Source of the DNA: Pseudobdellovibrionaceae bacterium
Lineage (GTDB): Bacteria; Bdellovibrionota; Bdellovibrionia; Bdellovibrionales; Bdellovibrionaceae
Assembly: GCA_016719575.1 (NCBI GenBank)
Contig: JADJYV010000009.1
Location: 1-64,000, forward strand
Length of the DNA stretch: 64,000 nucleotides
Direction of reading: 5' to 3'
Shown piece by piece: positions 17,790 through 26,667 of the stretch. Position numbers and translations under genes: made by a program. The first letter of the stretch is position 1. Each line of letters starts with the position of its first letter. The notes below the pieces were generated by a model, which was not told the origin of the DNA, did not search any database, and worked only from the letters and a program-made list of their open reading frames with translations.

Positions 17790-18521
17790 ATGAAAAGTTT
17801 AAAAAGTAATTCAAAAACAGTAGCCGTTGTCAGTATCATCGCCAGCATGGCGTTTGCGAACCTAAGTTGGGCAAATTCACAGGATGTTTTTTCGCCTGTC
17901 ACGGACGCACAAGTGCCCAGTGGGATAGAGTCTACGGCCAAGCAGCCTCCTGTCGAAGATCCCAATCTGTTTAGAGGGAAACATGTGGCTATCCTTGCTT
18001 CCCATGGGGTCGAAGAAAGCGAAATTACCTATCCCTACGAATTTTTAATTCGACGTGGAGCAACAGTGGATATCTTAGTACCGGAGTGGACTAAAGAAGG
18101 CGTCGTTGCTTCAAAATTTCTTTATCCAACTCTATTTGTAAAGGCGTCAGGTACTTTTCAAGAAGGATTAGAAAACGACTATGATCTGATGATTCTCACT
18201 GGGGGTGCTTGGAATGCCCAGGTGGTAAGAAGTGACGGTCAAGCTCTCGAATTGGTTTCTAAGCATTTTCAAAGTGGACGAGCACTTGCTGCCATTTGTG
18301 CAGGATCATCGGTTTTGATCAATGTGGGGATCGCGAAGGGCAGAACTCTCACCGGCAGCCCAGTTCTCCGAACGGATTTAGAAAATTCAGGAGCACATTA
18401 TATTGATCGAGCAAAAGTGATCAGTGGAAATCTTCTAACAAGCCGTTCACCTGATGATCTGCCTGAATTTGTTGAAGGACTTCGCCAGCTCCTAACAGCG
18501 CGTGGGAACTCTCGTCGTTGA
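17790..18521 (+). CDS. DJ-1/PfpI family protein, exported
   Basis: 243 residues from ATG 17790, chosen for its AAGGAG and because it opens a signal peptide (Val-Val-Ser-Ile-Ile-Ala-Ser-Met-Ala-Phe-Ala ... Trp-Ala-Asn). The DJ-1/PfpI fold is clear: His-Val-Ala-Ile-Leu-Ala-Ser-His-Gly-Val-Glu, Glu-Ser-Glu-Ile-Thr-Tyr-Pro, and the nucleophile elbow Ala-Ala-Ile-Cys-Ala-Gly-Ser. Family members are glyoxalases, chaperones or peptidases; export to the periplasm is less usual. Upstream, about 17700-17740 holds several TGCAT repeats that may be an operator. Confidence 0.88.
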   Translation: MKSLKSNSKTVAVVSIIASMAFANLSWANSQDVFSPVTDAQVPSGIESTAKQPPVEDPNLFRGKHVAILASHGVEESEITYPYEFLIRRGATVDILVPEWTKEGVVASKFLYPTLFVKASGTFQEGLENDYDLMILTGGAWNAQVVRSDGQALELVSKHFQSGRALAAICAGSSVLINVGIAKGRTLTGSPVLRTDLENSGAHYIDRAKVISGNLLTSRSPDDLPEFVEGLRQLLTARGNSRR

Positions 18522-18639
18522 TCAAGAAATCGTTTTGCGAGGGGTGGGCAATACGAGTTGGTCGGCAAATTGAAGAACGTGAAGTTGAAGTTCGAAGAAT
18601 TCAAGCCTCTGCTTTCGCAAATCATGGAAGTGGGGAGTG

Positions 18640-18668
18640 TTTCCCTGATGCTGGCGGCATCAGGGAAA
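18640..18668. terminator. Strong 12-bp hairpin
   Basis: TTTCCCTGATGC (18640-18651) pairs perfectly with GCATCAGGGAAA (18657-18668) around a TGGCG loop. It lies 120 bases after the DJ-1 gene and before the convergent DUF1653-GNAT gene. No U-tract follows, so it may act as a bidirectional terminator or as an RNA processing/stability element. Confidence 0.5.
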
Positions 18669-18753
18669 GCAACTTGGGCGGCACCACAAAGTGAATCTAT
18701 TTTGTCTTATAAAAGGTATTGAGTGTCACAGTACTGCCATTCAATATTAGGCA

Positions 18754-19413
18754 TTAGAGTTCCTTCATCATATGAATTTTTGGCATTCCACCTTCAGTTG
18801 TACATCCTACAATTTGAAAGCCAAAATTTAGATTTAGTCTCAACATTCCTGGGAAATGATTTCTTGTGCTGGTATAAATTTTTACAAAACCATTATTTTT
18901 TGCCCATTCATGTTGCGCTTTCATAAGCACAGAAGCCACGCCTAGATTTCTAAAGTCTGGGAGAACTCCTCCATTTGTCGAAAAGAACTCCTTGTTGTTT
19001 TGAGCTTTTCCATATTTAAATCCAATAGTTTTATTATTGCTATCTTTCGCAAATAAAAATAGCCATCGCGTACTTGACTCTAATTCACTCTTTAGTTTTT
19101 CAGGATCGCATTTTCCAAAAACGTTTTCTGAAATTTCCATGATATCATTGAAATCATCTGGGGTTGGCGCAGACTTTTCAATAATTTTCCAAGTCAGAGG
19201 AGCGAAGCGTGGGACAGTTGCGCCATTTTTTTGAACAGTTTCTTCAAACATTTTTCTGGGCCTGATCCAGAGTTTACCTAAGGGATTTTCGTATTTGGTC
19301 TCATAGACAACAAATTCCTCGAGGGTCTCAGAATACTTTGCGATACCATGGGCGAAATAGAGATTTCCTTTGTGATGTTTAAAGAGTCCTGAACCTTCGT
19401 TTGAATGTTTCAT
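18754..19413 (-). CDS. DUF1653-GNAT fusion protein
   Basis: 219 residues. About residues 1-75 form a DUF1653 domain (Gly-Leu-Phe-Lys-His-His-Lys-Gly-Asn-Leu-Tyr, Val-Val-Tyr-Glu-Thr, Leu-Trp-Ile-Arg-Pro-Arg-Lys-Met-Phe). DUF1653 usually occurs as a small stand-alone protein. Residues about 75-219 form a GNAT acetyltransferase with Gly-Gly-Val-Leu-Pro-Asp-Phe-Arg-Asn-Leu-Gly-Val-Ala-Ser and Asn-Phe-Gly-Phe-Gln-Ile-Val-Gly-Cys. The fusion suggests DUF1653 recognises the acetylation substrate. Stands alone. Confidence 0.85.
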   Translation of the reverse strand: MKHSNEGSGLFKHHKGNLYFAHGIAKYSETLEEFVVYETKYENPLGKLWIRPRKMFEETVQKNGATVPRFAPLTWKIIEKSAPTPDDFNDIMEISENVFGKCDPEKLKSELESSTRWLFLFAKDSNNKTIGFKYGKAQNNKEFFSTNGGVLPDFRNLGVASVLMKAQHEWAKNNGFVKIYTSTRNHFPGMLRLNLNFGFQIVGCTTEGGMPKIHMMKEL

Positions 19414-19462
19414 GGTCGTCTTCTCCTGTGCAATAAGTAAGGCGCTGCTCTCGAGCTCTCAA

Positions 19463-19535
19463 TTCTATCTGTATCACCGGCAATTTTGATAGACAAGAAA
19501 TTGACATCCCCTCGTCGTGCGGATTCGATCTGCTT
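19463..19535 (+). repeat. Possible divergent member of the dispersed repeat
   Basis: Shares ATCTGTATCA, an A-rich stretch, AAATTG and a GGATTCGATCTG block in the same order as the copy at 61928-61996, but with many differences. Weak. Confidence 0.25.
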
Positions 19536-19567
19536 TCGAGGACGGCGATGGATTAAGCGGATGATTC

Positions 19568-20380
19568 TTAGTTCAATTTGTTTAAAATCCGTGCAATTTC
19601 ATTCCAGAGTTCTATTTCTCCTTTTTTGTCGCTTTCGTTGAAAGCCTTAACAACGCTGTCCATTTTTCCGTAACGACAAAGTGTCGCCGGAATTTTTCTC
19701 TGAAGGGCTCTCTCGACGTTTTGTAGATTTTTGATTTCATCATCAATGAAAACCACATGTTTTGGCGATTCATTTGTTTTTTCAAACAGCAACTGAAGCC
19801 AAACTCCTTTGTCTTGTCCGGCCGTCATATAGATTCCGTTTTGAAAACTCACGGGTCTTTGATTGGTTGACGCTTGAGCAAATGTGAAGCGACCTGGGTA
19901 TCCCCCTGTGGGTCCAATTGTCATCACAAGGGGGAGCAAATTATTTTTCTGAAGTTCACGCTCAGTGATATCCCGAACATCGGTATTTCTAGAGGTGTGA
20001 TACGTCACCGGAGATCCCATTTCTTGAAGATGTTGAATATCGTGGGGAATGGTTAGTTCAGGCGGGTGAGTCTTGCTTAGTTGATATATCTGCAGTTGCC
20101 TATCTAGCAACTCTGCGCTGGTATCGGCAACGCGATCTTGTTTTATCCCATCATCGATTAACTTTTGTTGCCAGCGAAACCAATGAACGCTTCCCAGGTT
20201 TTGATTCAGGGCAAGCACCGTGTTGTCGATGTCAAAGACATAGAACACGGAGGGCGGGGGCACCCTTGTTGTTTCGGTCGCCGCAATACGTAGGCAGTCA
20301 TTCATAGAGGGCGATTCATGAATGAGGGCGTGGGCAGCGCTGTGTATTAGGAACGCTATAAAAACGAATAGGGACTTCAT
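19568..20380 (-). CDS. Exported HAD-superfamily phosphatase-like protein (DUF2608-like)
   Basis: 270 residues from ATG 20380, where GGAGA lies upstream and a signal peptide follows (Leu-Phe-Val-Phe-Ile-Ala-Phe-Leu-Ile-His); the longer frame to 20494 overlaps the LysR start and is rejected. HAD motif I is Phe-Asp-Ile-Asp-Asn-Thr (catalytic Asp nucleophile), motif II Thr-Ser-Arg-Asn and motif IV Val-Phe-Ile-Asp-Asp-Glu. Layout resembles DUF2608/periplasmic HAD proteins. Substrate unknown. Divergent from a LysR regulator, its probable controller. Confidence 0.8.
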   Translation of the reverse strand: MKSLFVFIAFLIHSAAHALIHESPSMNDCLRIAATETTRVPPPSVFYVFDIDNTVLALNQNLGSVHWFRWQQKLIDDGIKQDRVADTSAELLDRQLQIYQLSKTHPPELTIPHDIQHLQEMGSPVTYHTSRNTDVRDITERELQKNNLLPLVMTIGPTGGYPGRFTFAQASTNQRPVSFQNGIYMTAGQDKGVWLQLLFEKTNESPKHVVFIDDEIKNLQNVERALQRKIPATLCRYGKMDSVVKAFNESDKKGEIELWNEIARILNKLN

Positions 20381-20479
20381 AAGGATCTCCATGGGGTGTG
20401 AGGTCCCAAACATAAGCCTTTTATAGAAATAATAAAAATTCATACTGCTTATTATTGATATTCCTGGTAGGAATAAAGC

Positions 20480-21343
20480 ATGAACCTCTACCACTTAAAG
20501 TATTTCTACGACTCAGCCCGATTGGGTTCTATAACCAAGGCGGCCCACTTGAACCGGGTCGGCCAGCCAGCGATTTCTAAGGGGATACAAAACCTTGAGG
20601 GGGTCCTCGGAAAAACACTGATCTCGCATGCTAGAAATCGGTTCCAGTTAACGGATGATGGTGAAGTTATTTATTCGTACTGTCAGAAGATTTTTAGCGC
20701 CACTGACGAAATGAAGGATGCGTTGGTCAAAGATACGTCACCTTCGGGAGTCGTTCGCGTGGCTTGCCCAAGCTCGATCGCTCAAGTCGATTTTTTTACC
20801 GAGGCGGTCAGGTCAATCAATATTAAATATCCAAAAGTGAATCTTAAACTTTTGTTAGGACGCACAGACCTTGTTTGTGAGTGGTTACGAAGCGGAGAGG
20901 TCGACTTCGGGATTGTAGTTGATAACGTGGATTTCAGTGGCTTAACGCCAGAAAAAATAATGGCCGGAACTTTCAACCTAATTCAGAGGAAAGGCAGGGA
21001 GGTGAATTGGCAGGAGGGGGGCATATTGACCATTGAGAGCAAGCGAGAGGTTCAGCAGTTAAAGCAAAAATACCAATCCATTTACAATTCTGAGCTAAAA
21101 ATAAAAATGGAAATTGGGAGTTGGGGAGTTATTGAGAGTTTTGTTGAATCCGGAATTGGAGTCGGTTTTGTGCCTGACTTTATGTTTAAGTCTAAAAGGA
21201 AATTGAAAAAGTATACTTGTGTTGACCCGAAAAAGTTATCAGTGCCATACACAATGAACCTGATTCGCAAAGCTGATCACTACCTGCCGGGGCGTTGTCA
21301 GCAGGTAGTTTCTGAGTTTATTACGAGTGCTAAAAAGCACTGA
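20480..21343 (+). CDS. LysR-family transcriptional regulator
   Basis: 287 residues. N-terminal winged HTH (Met-Asn-Leu-Tyr-His-Leu-Lys-Tyr-Phe-Tyr-Asp-Ser-Ala, Gly-Ser-Ile-Thr-Lys-Ala-Ala, Gln-Pro-Ala-Ile-Ser) and a periplasmic-binding-protein-like effector domain from about residue 90. Divergently placed 99 bases from the HAD gene, the usual target arrangement for LysR proteins. Effector unknown. The end of the gene is followed by a convergent SDR gene. Confidence 0.93.
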   Translation: MNLYHLKYFYDSARLGSITKAAHLNRVGQPAISKGIQNLEGVLGKTLISHARNRFQLTDDGEVIYSYCQKIFSATDEMKDALVKDTSPSGVVRVACPSSIAQVDFFTEAVRSINIKYPKVNLKLLLGRTDLVCEWLRSGEVDFGIVVDNVDFSGLTPEKIMAGTFNLIQRKGREVNWQEGGILTIESKREVQQLKQKYQSIYNSELKIKMEIGSWGVIESFVESGIGVGFVPDFMFKSKRKLKKYTCVDPKKLSVPYTMNLIRKADHYLPGRCQQVVSEFITSAKKH

Positions 21344-21399
21344 TGAATTATGAGAGTTATCTGTATTCAAGCGTGCGGTGCATGCTTGACCTGCCCTGG

Positions 21400-22173
21400 C
21401 TAACGATGAAATCGTCGCAAGGTTCCGAATTTAAAGAGCGCTGGAAGATATTTAGAAACCCATAACCCAATTGCCGTCAATCCTTTAGGCATAAGCGCCG
21501 AGCGGTCATCGAAGATCGCAGCCTTAATTTGTTGGGCATATTCTTCAGTGCTGATTGAATCTTGTGGAACTTCAAGATGGTCACTGTACTTGGTATCGAT
21601 GTCGTCAAACATTCTAGTTTTAATTCCGGGAGTGATCAGAACCAATGTCGACACTCCCGTTTCTTTAAGCTCGATCTCAAGGCAGTCCGTGAATGCAAGA
21701 ACTGCGGCTTTCGAAGCTGCATAGGTCGAAGCACACGGAAAATGCATAATTGCCGAGACACTTGCGTTATTGACGATTTTGCCGCTTCCACGACGGATCA
21801 TGTTCGGCAGCAAGCCTCTGGTCAACTGAATCAGCGACAGAACATTTACCTGAAACATCGAGTTAATTTCATCTAAAGGCTGATTTTCAAGCAAGCCGCC
21901 CGTGAGTTGCCCAGCATTGTTGATCAGGATATCAATAGGAACATCGTTAAGATTCAATATTAGCTTTTCTACATCTCTTGCTTGCGAAAGATCACTCTCC
22001 CAAATTTGTACGCTCGCAGCCCCAAGATCGATCAGCTCTTTGACCAGCGAGGGGTTCTGACTGCGAATCGCCAAGTGGAGGTGAGCTCCTTCTTGAGCGC
22101 ACATTTTTGCAATGCCAAGACCAATCCCGCGGTTGGCTCCAGTGATCACCACATGTTTTTTGCTTATTATCAT
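21400..22173 (-). CDS. Short-chain dehydrogenase/reductase
   Basis: 257 residues. NAD(P)-binding motif Thr-Gly-Ala-Asn-Arg-Gly-Ile-Gly-Leu-Gly (about 11-20), Asn-Asn-Ala-Gly, and the catalytic Ser, Tyr-Ala-Ala-Ser-Lys (YxxxK) of classical SDRs. Final gene of the minus-strand arm of the LitR-like regulon. SDR, FAD oxidoreductase, DUF1365, CFA synthase, DUF2878 and DUF3833 genes recur together in other bacteria. Starts directly after the DUF2878 stop. Confidence 0.93.
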   Translation of the reverse strand: MIISKKHVVITGANRGIGLGIAKMCAQEGAHLHLAIRSQNPSLVKELIDLGAASVQIWESDLSQARDVEKLILNLNDVPIDILINNAGQLTGGLLENQPLDEINSMFQVNVLSLIQLTRGLLPNMIRRGSGKIVNNASVSAIMHFPCASTYAASKAAVLAFTDCLEIELKETGVSTLVLITPGIKTRMFDDIDTKYSDHLEVPQDSISTEEYAQQIKAAIFDDRSALMPKGLTAIGLWVSKYLPALFKFGTLRRFHR

Positions 22174-22704
22174 TTAAACCTCAGTCCTTGTTTTCGATTT
22201 GTCATGGGAATTCAGAAGATAAACTGAAAATAGAAAATGGGCACCCCAAAATATTGAATAAAGCGCAGCGAATTCAATCCGGGCAAAAGCAAGCATTCCA
22301 AAGCGTTCTCCAGAGAGGTAACTGAGAGGGCCAAATATAGCCCCGACCAAAGCGGCGATCATCCGCTGCTTGGTAAAAAGTGCTGCCATCACGGGTAGGT
22401 AGCCAAGATAAAGGAGCCACAGAGAGATTAGCCAGATTGGCAAAAGGAACGAATTCTCTGAATAAAAAAATGTCACCAGACGAGAGGAGCTCATAGCATA
22501 GTCAAATACAAATCCGAAAAATGCCAGAAGCAAGGCACGCAGCCAAATTTTCAATGAAAAGTTAAGCTTAACCCATGCATAGATAGCCACAGGAATCACA
22601 AGCAATAAAGAGGCTGTACTGAGTCCCTGCTTTGCTAGCCCTACGCAGGCAAACCAAGCCAGATAAAAGTATGCAAAGTAGAGGATCGATAGCGCTGATT
22701 TCAA
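22174..22704 (-). CDS. DUF2878-family integral membrane protein
   Basis: 176 residues with about five hydrophobic helices and the family feature Gly-Pro-Leu-Ser-Tyr-Leu-Ser-Gly-Glu-Arg-Phe-Gly. DUF2878 proteins are inner-membrane proteins found in the light- and singlet-oxygen-responsive lipid cluster. Biochemical role not established. Four-base overlap (ATGA) with the upstream periplasmic protein gene indicates translational coupling. Confidence 0.85.
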   Translation of the reverse strand: MKSALSILYFAYFYLAWFACVGLAKQGLSTASLLLVIPVAIYAWVKLNFSLKIWLRALLLAFFGFVFDYAMSSSRLVTFFYSENSFLLPIWLISLWLLYLGYLPVMAALFTKQRMIAALVGAIFGPLSYLSGERFGMLAFARIEFAALYSIFWGAHFLFSVYLLNSHDKSKTRTEV

Positions 22705-23393
22705 GGCCGGCCTTCTTCATAGGCGATCAAAACTTCTTGGCTTCTATTGTCATCACTGAGGATGTTGGAAAGCCCCTTCCAAGTTGAAATGCTTTTGGTT
22801 TTTGTAAAAAAGCCCACTTCAATCGGCTGTGACAACCATCGAAAGAGAAAATTCCCAGGGCTGAGTTGGAAATTTTTTTGCTCGGCCGAGGCTTTGTCTT
22901 TTACGACCACTTCAAATTTGTAATGGTCTGCATTCGCAAGCACCACAAAATTAAATTTGAGTTTGCTTTTGTCGGGGGCGTCGAAGTTCATTTTGATAAA
23001 GTTAGTAAAGCCTTGGCCAGCGACCATGTTCCCACTCACTTTGAGTTCTTTGGTAATATCAGCTTTGTCTTTTTCTCTTTTTGTCAGTGTAATTTTTTTC
23101 TGACTTCTATCATAAATCAGAGTTTCTGTGATTGCGAATCGGTCATCACTGAATTCGATTTTTGGCAAGAATGGATCTTCCTTAAAGTCAGTTCTCATTC
23201 TTGCAAAAACTTTGCCGTCGGGTTTTTGGTACTCGGTTTGAATAAGCCTATTAAGTCCGTCTTCACTCTTTGTAATTCTGTGTTTTTCGATATAAAGCAC
23301 AGCGCCGGACTTAAGGTCTTTGGCCGTGCCAATAAGGTCGAAGGCCTGGGCCGATGAATGCATTGCGAGGAATACTACGGCGATCCATTTCAT
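22701..23393 (-). CDS. Exported protein of the LitR-like cluster, unknown function
   Basis: 230 residues with a signal peptide ending Ser-Ser-Ala-Gln-Ala-Phe. The mature part is beta-rich with alternating charged strands, like small periplasmic lipid-binding barrels, and resembles proteins that accompany DUF2878/DUF3833 genes. No motif identified. Overlaps both neighbours by four bases, so firmly inside the operon. Confidence 0.7.
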   Translation of the reverse strand: MKWIAVVFLAMHSSAQAFDLIGTAKDLKSGAVLYIEKHRITKSEDGLNRLIQTEYQKPDGKVFARMRTDFKEDPFLPKIEFSDDRFAITETLIYDRSQKKITLTKREKDKADITKELKVSGNMVAGQGFTNFIKMNFDAPDKSKLKFNFVVLANADHYKFEVVVKDKASAEQKNFQLSPGNFLFRWLSQPIEVGFFTKTKSISTWKGLSNILSDDNRSQEVLIAYEEGRP

Positions 23394-23935
23394 TGGAGTT
23401 TTCCTCTCTTGATAAAGGTGAGTGTCACTTCACCGAGTGAAACGCCCAGTTTGCTCATTTTAGATTTATTCAACATAATTTGGTCATTCATTAAGTACAT
23501 CCAATCATCAAAAGTCACATGATAGTGGGTGCCATCAACTTCGAGATCGAGGACATATTTCCAGAAGAAGGCATTGCCTGCAACCTCACCGCGGGCCTGG
23601 CCGATGACGTCTCCGGCAGTGCCGGTGTAGGTGTTATCGTCTTGCCGGACGAGTTTCCAGATTCGCTTGCTCTTGGATCCATCTGAGTAATCAAAGCTTT
23701 CATCCAAGATTCCCGTGTTGCCAGCCCAGCTGGCCTTGATGAGCACATGAAAGCGCTTGATGACTTTTCCTGATCGATCTTGGAATATTCCGTAGGCATC
23801 AATGTCGCCGTTAAAATATTCCTCCAGTTTTAAGGTAGGCTTTTCTTTGTCATAGTTTTTAACGGTGACCGAGGAGCAACTGCCCAGGGTCACTACAGAA
23901 AGTAGGGAGAGGGTCAGTTTTAAGAGAGGTTTCAT
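23390..23935 (-). CDS. DUF3833-family lipoprotein
   Basis: 181 residues with a lipobox (Val-Thr-Leu-Gly-Ser-Cys). The family pattern is visible: Leu-Glu-Glu-Tyr-Phe-Asn-Gly near residue 37, Phe-Asp-Tyr-Ser-Asp-Gly, Gly-Gln-Ala-Arg-Gly-Glu, and Phe-Asp-Asp-Trp-Met-Tyr-Leu. A probable lipid-handling lipoprotein of the photo/oxidative-stress lipid module. Begins 20 bases after the regulator gene. Confidence 0.9.
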   Translation of the reverse strand: MKPLLKLTLSLLSVVTLGSCSSVTVKNYDKEKPTLKLEEYFNGDIDAYGIFQDRSGKVIKRFHVLIKASWAGNTGILDESFDYSDGSKSKRIWKLVRQDDNTYTGTAGDVIGQARGEVAGNAFFWKYVLDLEVDGTHYHVTFDDWMYLMNDQIMLNKSKMSKLGVSLGEVTLTFIKRGKLQ

Positions 23936-23955
23936 CGGAACTCCAATCGTGGTGA

Positions 23956-24870
23956 TTAAAATAGAAGTGCGTCAAATTCAGAAAAAGATCCCAGAAGTTT
24001 GTGCTCTCTTTGAAGCTTCAAGGGGTGAGAAAAGACATTTATGCCGCCTAGCAAAAGTTGGATGTTTGGGTCCAAATTTCTGTCGAGAAAATGAATATAT
24101 TGAAAAAGCTCGTCTTTTGCTCCTGAGCCTTTAGAATAGGTTGAGGAAACGACGACGTGGGTGGCACCAAAACGAAGGCTTGCTTCGCAGAGGTCCGCCT
24201 TCGGAACATTGGGCCCTAGGTAGAGCTGCCGGATTCCTTTTACAGCAAGAATTGCGGATGCGACCAGGACTCCGATTTCGTGAAAGTCACCCTCTGGAGT
24301 TGCCAGCACGATGCGAGACTTCCTTTTGTGTTTTTTCAATCCCACTGACACCACCTGGTAAAGACTTTCTTTAATCAGAGCAGACATGATGTGTTCTTGG
24401 GCGATGCCGAGTTGTTTTTTTTCGCAGAGGCTGTTCATTTCAGCAATCAGCGGGAGCAGAAAATCGAAAATGAATTTTCTGGGGCCGTGAGATTTTCTTA
24501 ATTTAATAAACAAGGTTTGGATTTTATCCCATTCAAACTGACCAATAAAAGTTAAAATCGCCACGACTTCCCGAGGAATCATAGATTGGGGCGGGGAGAT
24601 TTCGTTTACGACGGCACTGTTGGTTAAGGCGACAAGATCTGCTTCATCCAGGCGGGCAATCTTGCCAATGCGGTGTCCGTGCTTGAGCAAATCCATGAGA
24701 AGACGAATTTTGAGAATATCAGTCTTGTCGTACTGCCGCCGTCCCGTTTTGGATCTCCGAGGCAGAAGAGCTTGATGTCGGGTCTCCCAGCCACGCAAGG
24801 TAAATTCTGAAACGCCCGTTAAATCAATGACTTGACGTAAGCTGTAGTAGGGATTTTCCGACTTTGACAT
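23956..24870 (-). CDS. MerR-family regulator with B12-binding domain (LitR/CarH-like)
   Basis: 304 residues. MerR HTH (1-75: Tyr-Ser-Leu-Arg-Gln-Val-Ile-Asp-Leu-Thr-Gly-Val-Ser, Leu-Arg-Gly-Trp-Glu) followed by a four-helix bundle and a cobalamin-binding domain with Gly-Asp-Phe-His-Glu-Ile-Gly (194-200), the DxHxxG lower-ligand motif. LitR/CarH proteins bind adenosylcobalamin in the dark to repress and release DNA in light. The upper-ligand motif W-x9-E-H is represented by Cys149-x9-Glu159-His160, so the adenosyl-capping Trp is replaced. First gene of a minus-strand operon, divergent from the plus-strand lipid genes. Confidence 0.92.
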   Translation of the reverse strand: MSKSENPYYSLRQVIDLTGVSEFTLRGWETRHQALLPRRSKTGRRQYDKTDILKIRLLMDLLKHGHRIGKIARLDEADLVALTNSAVVNEISPPQSMIPREVVAILTFIGQFEWDKIQTLFIKLRKSHGPRKFIFDFLLPLIAEMNSLCEKKQLGIAQEHIMSALIKESLYQVVSVGLKKHKRKSRIVLATPEGDFHEIGVLVASAILAVKGIRQLYLGPNVPKADLCEASLRFGATHVVVSSTYSKGSGAKDELFQYIHFLDRNLDPNIQLLLGGINVFSHPLKLQREHKLLGSFSEFDALLF

Positions 24871-24896
24871 GAGATCATGTTAACTCGCCAATTCTT

Positions 24897-24922
24897 TTTT
24901 GTATAGAAAATTCTATACAAAA
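24897..24922. promoter_or_regulatory. Palindromic MerR/LitR-type operator
   Basis: Two perfect 12-base arms, TTTTGTATAGAA and TTCTATACAAAA, separated by AA, in the 78-base gap between the regulator and the divergent SnoaL gene. TGTATA-N-TATACA palindromes are the known operator type of LitR/CarH proteins. It could repress both divergent promoters. Confidence 0.8.
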
Positions 24923-24948
24923 GAAAAGAGCTTCGATAAGCTGACTCT

Positions 24949-25395
24949 ATGACGAAAGATCGCAGTTCACAGATTCGGGACCTTTATAGGCTTTTTGATG
25001 GGAAGAATCTTTCCATTTTAGACTCGTATTATGCACCTTCGGTTTCCTTTCAAGATCCGGTTGGACGGATAGAAGGCCTTGAGATGTTAAAGGTTTACTA
25101 TTCACACGCCTACAAACACGTGCAAAGTATAGAGTTTATTTTCTCGGATATCTTCCGAGATGCCGACAAGTATTCAGCGTCGTGGGTCATGAATGTTCGG
25201 GTCCCTGGCTTGAATTCTGGTAAGGAATACAGCGTGACCGGAAACTCTGTCATCCACTTTAACGGGAGCGGACTCATTGTATATCATCGCGACTTTTTGG
25301 ATCTGGGAGAAATGGTTTACGAAAAAATTCCATTTCAAGGATTTGTCATATCCAAGATTAAGCAAAGATTGAAACCAAAATCGAAATCCAAATAA
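24949..25395 (+). CDS. SnoaL/NTF2-fold protein
   Basis: 148 residues of the nuclear-transport-factor-2/ketosteroid-isomerase fold: Ile-Arg-Asp-Leu-Tyr-Arg-Leu-Phe, Tyr-Ala-Pro-Ser-Val-Ser-Phe-Gln-Asp-Pro, and Tyr-His-Arg-Asp-Phe-Leu-Asp-Leu-Gly-Glu-Met. Such proteins sit at the head of this lipid cluster in other bacteria. Catalytic role unknown. First gene after the operator, 7 bases before the FAD oxidoreductase gene. Confidence 0.85.
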   Translation: MTKDRSSQIRDLYRLFDGKNLSILDSYYAPSVSFQDPVGRIEGLEMLKVYYSHAYKHVQSIEFIFSDIFRDADKYSASWVMNVRVPGLNSGKEYSVTGNSVIHFNGSGLIVYHRDFLDLGEMVYEKIPFQGFVISKIKQRLKPKSKSK

Positions 25396-25402
25396 GGTTG
25401 AT

Positions 25403-26667
25403 ATGAAAATTGCAGTGATTGGCTCGGGCATTTCTGGTTTGGTGACGGCCTTTCTGGCGCAAGAAAGCGGCCACGAAGTGCACCTCTTTGAAAAAGGCAA
25501 TTATTTCGGTGGCCACTCAAATACGATAGAAATCGATGACGGAAAAAGTCGATTTTGGGCTGACACAGGTTTTTTGGTTCACAATCCAAAGACCTATCCG
25601 AATTTGATTCAGTTGCTGGAAATTTTGTCGGTCAAAACCATTGAGAGTCAAATGACTCTCAGTGTGCAAATTCTGAATGAAAATATTGAGTGGGGCGGTA
25701 CGGACTTAGGCACTCTATTTGCGCAAAAATTAAATCTTATCCGGCCCAAATTCTACCGCATGATTTTTGAGCTTTTACGGTTCAATCGGATGGCTCCTCA
25801 ATTGCTAGTTGGGCTTCAGGGGGACGCTCGGAAAACACTCGGGGAGTTGCTGACAGAACACCATTTTTCGCAAGAGGTTCGAGATTGGTATCTGGTCCCC
25901 ATGGCGGCAGCGGTTTGGTCAACTCCGGCAAACAAGATTTTGGATTTTCCGGCTTCTACCTTTTTACAGTTTTGCATGAATCATAATCTTTTGCAGGTGG
26001 ATGGCAGGCCAACTTGGAGAACAATAGAAGGTGGTTCGCGAGAGTATGTTCGCAGAATTGTTGATCGGATTGTGCATCGGTATTTGAACGCGAACATCCT
26101 TTCCGTACGTCGGGAGTCGGGCAGAGTAGAGTTGAAGACCGCGGCCGGCGTGTTTTGGTTTGACCGGGTTGTTTTTGCTTCGCATGCGGATCAAACCCGA
26201 AAACTGCTGATTGACCAGGACGCTCAGGAGTCAGAAATTCTTGCGTCGTTCAACTTTCAAAAAATCGTGCCGTTGTACACTCAGATTCAAGTCTGTTGCC
26301 ACAGCGACAAAAGTTATGGTCCGCTTGGAATTACGCGTCCTCGCAAGATGCCAACCAAGTCAGCGTAAGCTATTTACTCAATCACTTACAGCATTTGCCG
26401 ACGCTGATGCCAGTGATAGTGACGCTGAATCCTCATAAGGAAATTGCAGCCGAAAAAGTGATCCGTGCGATTGACTATGAACATCCCCTTTTTGACAGCA
26501 AAACCATCCTTGCACAAAAGCGGATTCCAGAGATTCAGGGGCGAGGTGGAGTCTATTATGCGGGGGCTTGGCAGGGGTATGGCTTTCATGAAGATGGCCT
26601 CAAGGCAGGACTGCGCGTGGCTCGGCTGCTCAATTTGAAAATCCCTTGGAGCCCCGTTTATGAATAA
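25403..26667 (+). pseudogene. FAD-dependent amine-oxidase-like oxidoreductase, one frame break
   Basis: About 421 residues if restored. N-terminal dinucleotide fold Ile-Gly-Ser-Gly-Ile-Ser-Gly-Leu and Glu-Lys-Gly-Asn-Tyr-Phe-Gly-Gly-His-Ser identify the family. The C-terminal FAD motif (Gly-Val-Tyr-Tyr-Ala-Gly-Ala-Trp-Gln-Gly-Tyr-Gly-Phe-His-Glu-Asp-Gly) is in the other frame. One A is missing from the A6 run 26259-26264; with it the text reads Phe-Gln-Lys-Asn-Arg-Ala-Val-Val-His-Ser-Asp, as in intact homologues. Relatives act on phospholipid acyl chains (desaturation before methylation in furan fatty-acid synthesis), hence the link to the CFA synthase downstream. All other genes of the operon are intact, which favours a sequencing error. 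Confidence 0.85.
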
